Positions 5,895 to 6,242 of a DNA stretch of 6,242 nt are shown in pieces (position 1 is the first letter of the stretch; every line of letters starts with the position of its first letter). The stretch spans positions 1 through 6,242 of the forward strand of contig DYTG01000099.1 in the NCBI GenBank assembly GCA_020726085.1, given 5' to 3'. This DNA is from Sulfurovum sp. Lineage in GTDB: Bacteria > Campylobacterota > Campylobacteria > Campylobacterales > Sulfurovaceae. The notes beneath the pieces are model-generated. The model saw only the letters and a program-made list of their open reading frames with translations. It was not told the DNA's origin and ran no database searches. Position numbers and translations under genes: made by a program.

Positions 5895-6242
5895 ATGGAG
5901 CCAGATAAAAAGTATTACTATTCAAAATTTTAAAGGTATTCAAAATTTGCATTTAGATTTTACGTATGAAAATCAAGAAAATAAAATTTTGGACAATATA
6001 ATTTTGTATGGTATTAACGGCTCAGGAAAATCAAGTATATTAGAAGCCCTTTACCTGCCCTTATACCGTGCTAATATATATCATCTAAATAGTTATCGTC
6101 AATAGATTTGATGATACCGAAATCAACGATTATATTATTAATTTATTTGCATTAGACAATGAGTGGATATATAAGAATGAAAATAGTTTCTCAATAACAA
6201 TAGATATAATTGATGAAAATAAAATAAAATCTTTAACACTAT
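5895..6242 (+). pseudogene. P-loop ATPase (AAA/SMC-like), frameshifted, 5' part only, runs off the window
   Basis: An AAAGGA (5883-5888) with 6-nt spacing precedes the ATG at 5895 (MEPDKK), but a +1 shift before 5914 is needed to enter ITIQNFKGIQNLHLDF. This is the standard first strand of AAA-type ATPases related to SMC, RecF and OLD proteins. A clear Walker A, GINGSGKS, sits at 6010-6033, followed by SILEALYLPLY. That frame stops at TAG 6103-6105, and a further +1 shift between 6089 and 6105 leads into NRFDDTEINDYIINLF, open to the window edge. The DNA is much more AT-rich than the core genes, as expected for acquired defence or mobile-element ATPases, but no partner is visible and no function can be assigned. 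The remaining domains lie beyond 6242. Confidence 0.6.

Noticed and set aside
1..6242. CRISPR array, tRNA/rRNA genes, complete insertion sequence or novel multigene system
   Set aside because: No regularly spaced repeats, cloverleaf-like or rRNA sequence, recognisable transposase, or intact unknown gene cluster was seen on either strand.

Overview
The window looks like chromosomal DNA of a member of the Campylobacterota (former Epsilonproteobacteria). The grounds are the divergent lnt / yajC-secD-secF arrangement, the short lengths of Lnt (424 aa), SecD (523 aa) and SecF (323 aa), the Campylobacterota-type small membrane protein remnant right after secF, and a single-domain serine acetyltransferase. 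Genus cannot be fixed from the sequence alone.

Layout. Positions 83-1357 (minus) hold lnt, the last enzyme of lipoprotein maturation. Only 11 bp separates its start from yajC, which begins the plus-strand operon yajC (1369-1644), secD (1637-3208) and secF (3208-4179). These encode the accessory SecDF-YajC complex, which uses the proton motive force to assist export through SecYEG. The genes overlap by 8 bp and 1 bp, so they are probably translationally coupled. All four reading frames are intact with their key motifs present.

From 4179 to 4949 lies a patch of gene decay. A small membrane protein gene starts on the secF stop codon (TGATG) with a good ribosome binding site, but is broken by an extra G and by TAG codons. 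Next is an unreadable stretch, then a TorD/DmsD-like molybdoenzyme chaperone remnant broken by at least three frameshifts, one in a run of eight Cs. Intergenic DNA at 4950-5035 carries likely promoter elements for cysE (5036-5731), an intact serine O-acetyltransferase.

After cysE, a short minus-strand fragment (5745-5825) may be the 3' end of a lost gene. The DNA then becomes clearly more AT-rich, and a P-loop ATPase (AAA/SMC-like) begins near 5895. It is frameshifted twice within 350 bp and runs off the window.

The contrast is the main message. About 4.8 kb of core genes contains no visible lesion, while about 1.1 kb of accessory DNA carries at least six indels. This argues for real pseudogenisation rather than uniform sequencing error. 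I found no RNA genes, CRISPR array, complete mobile element or convincing new system.
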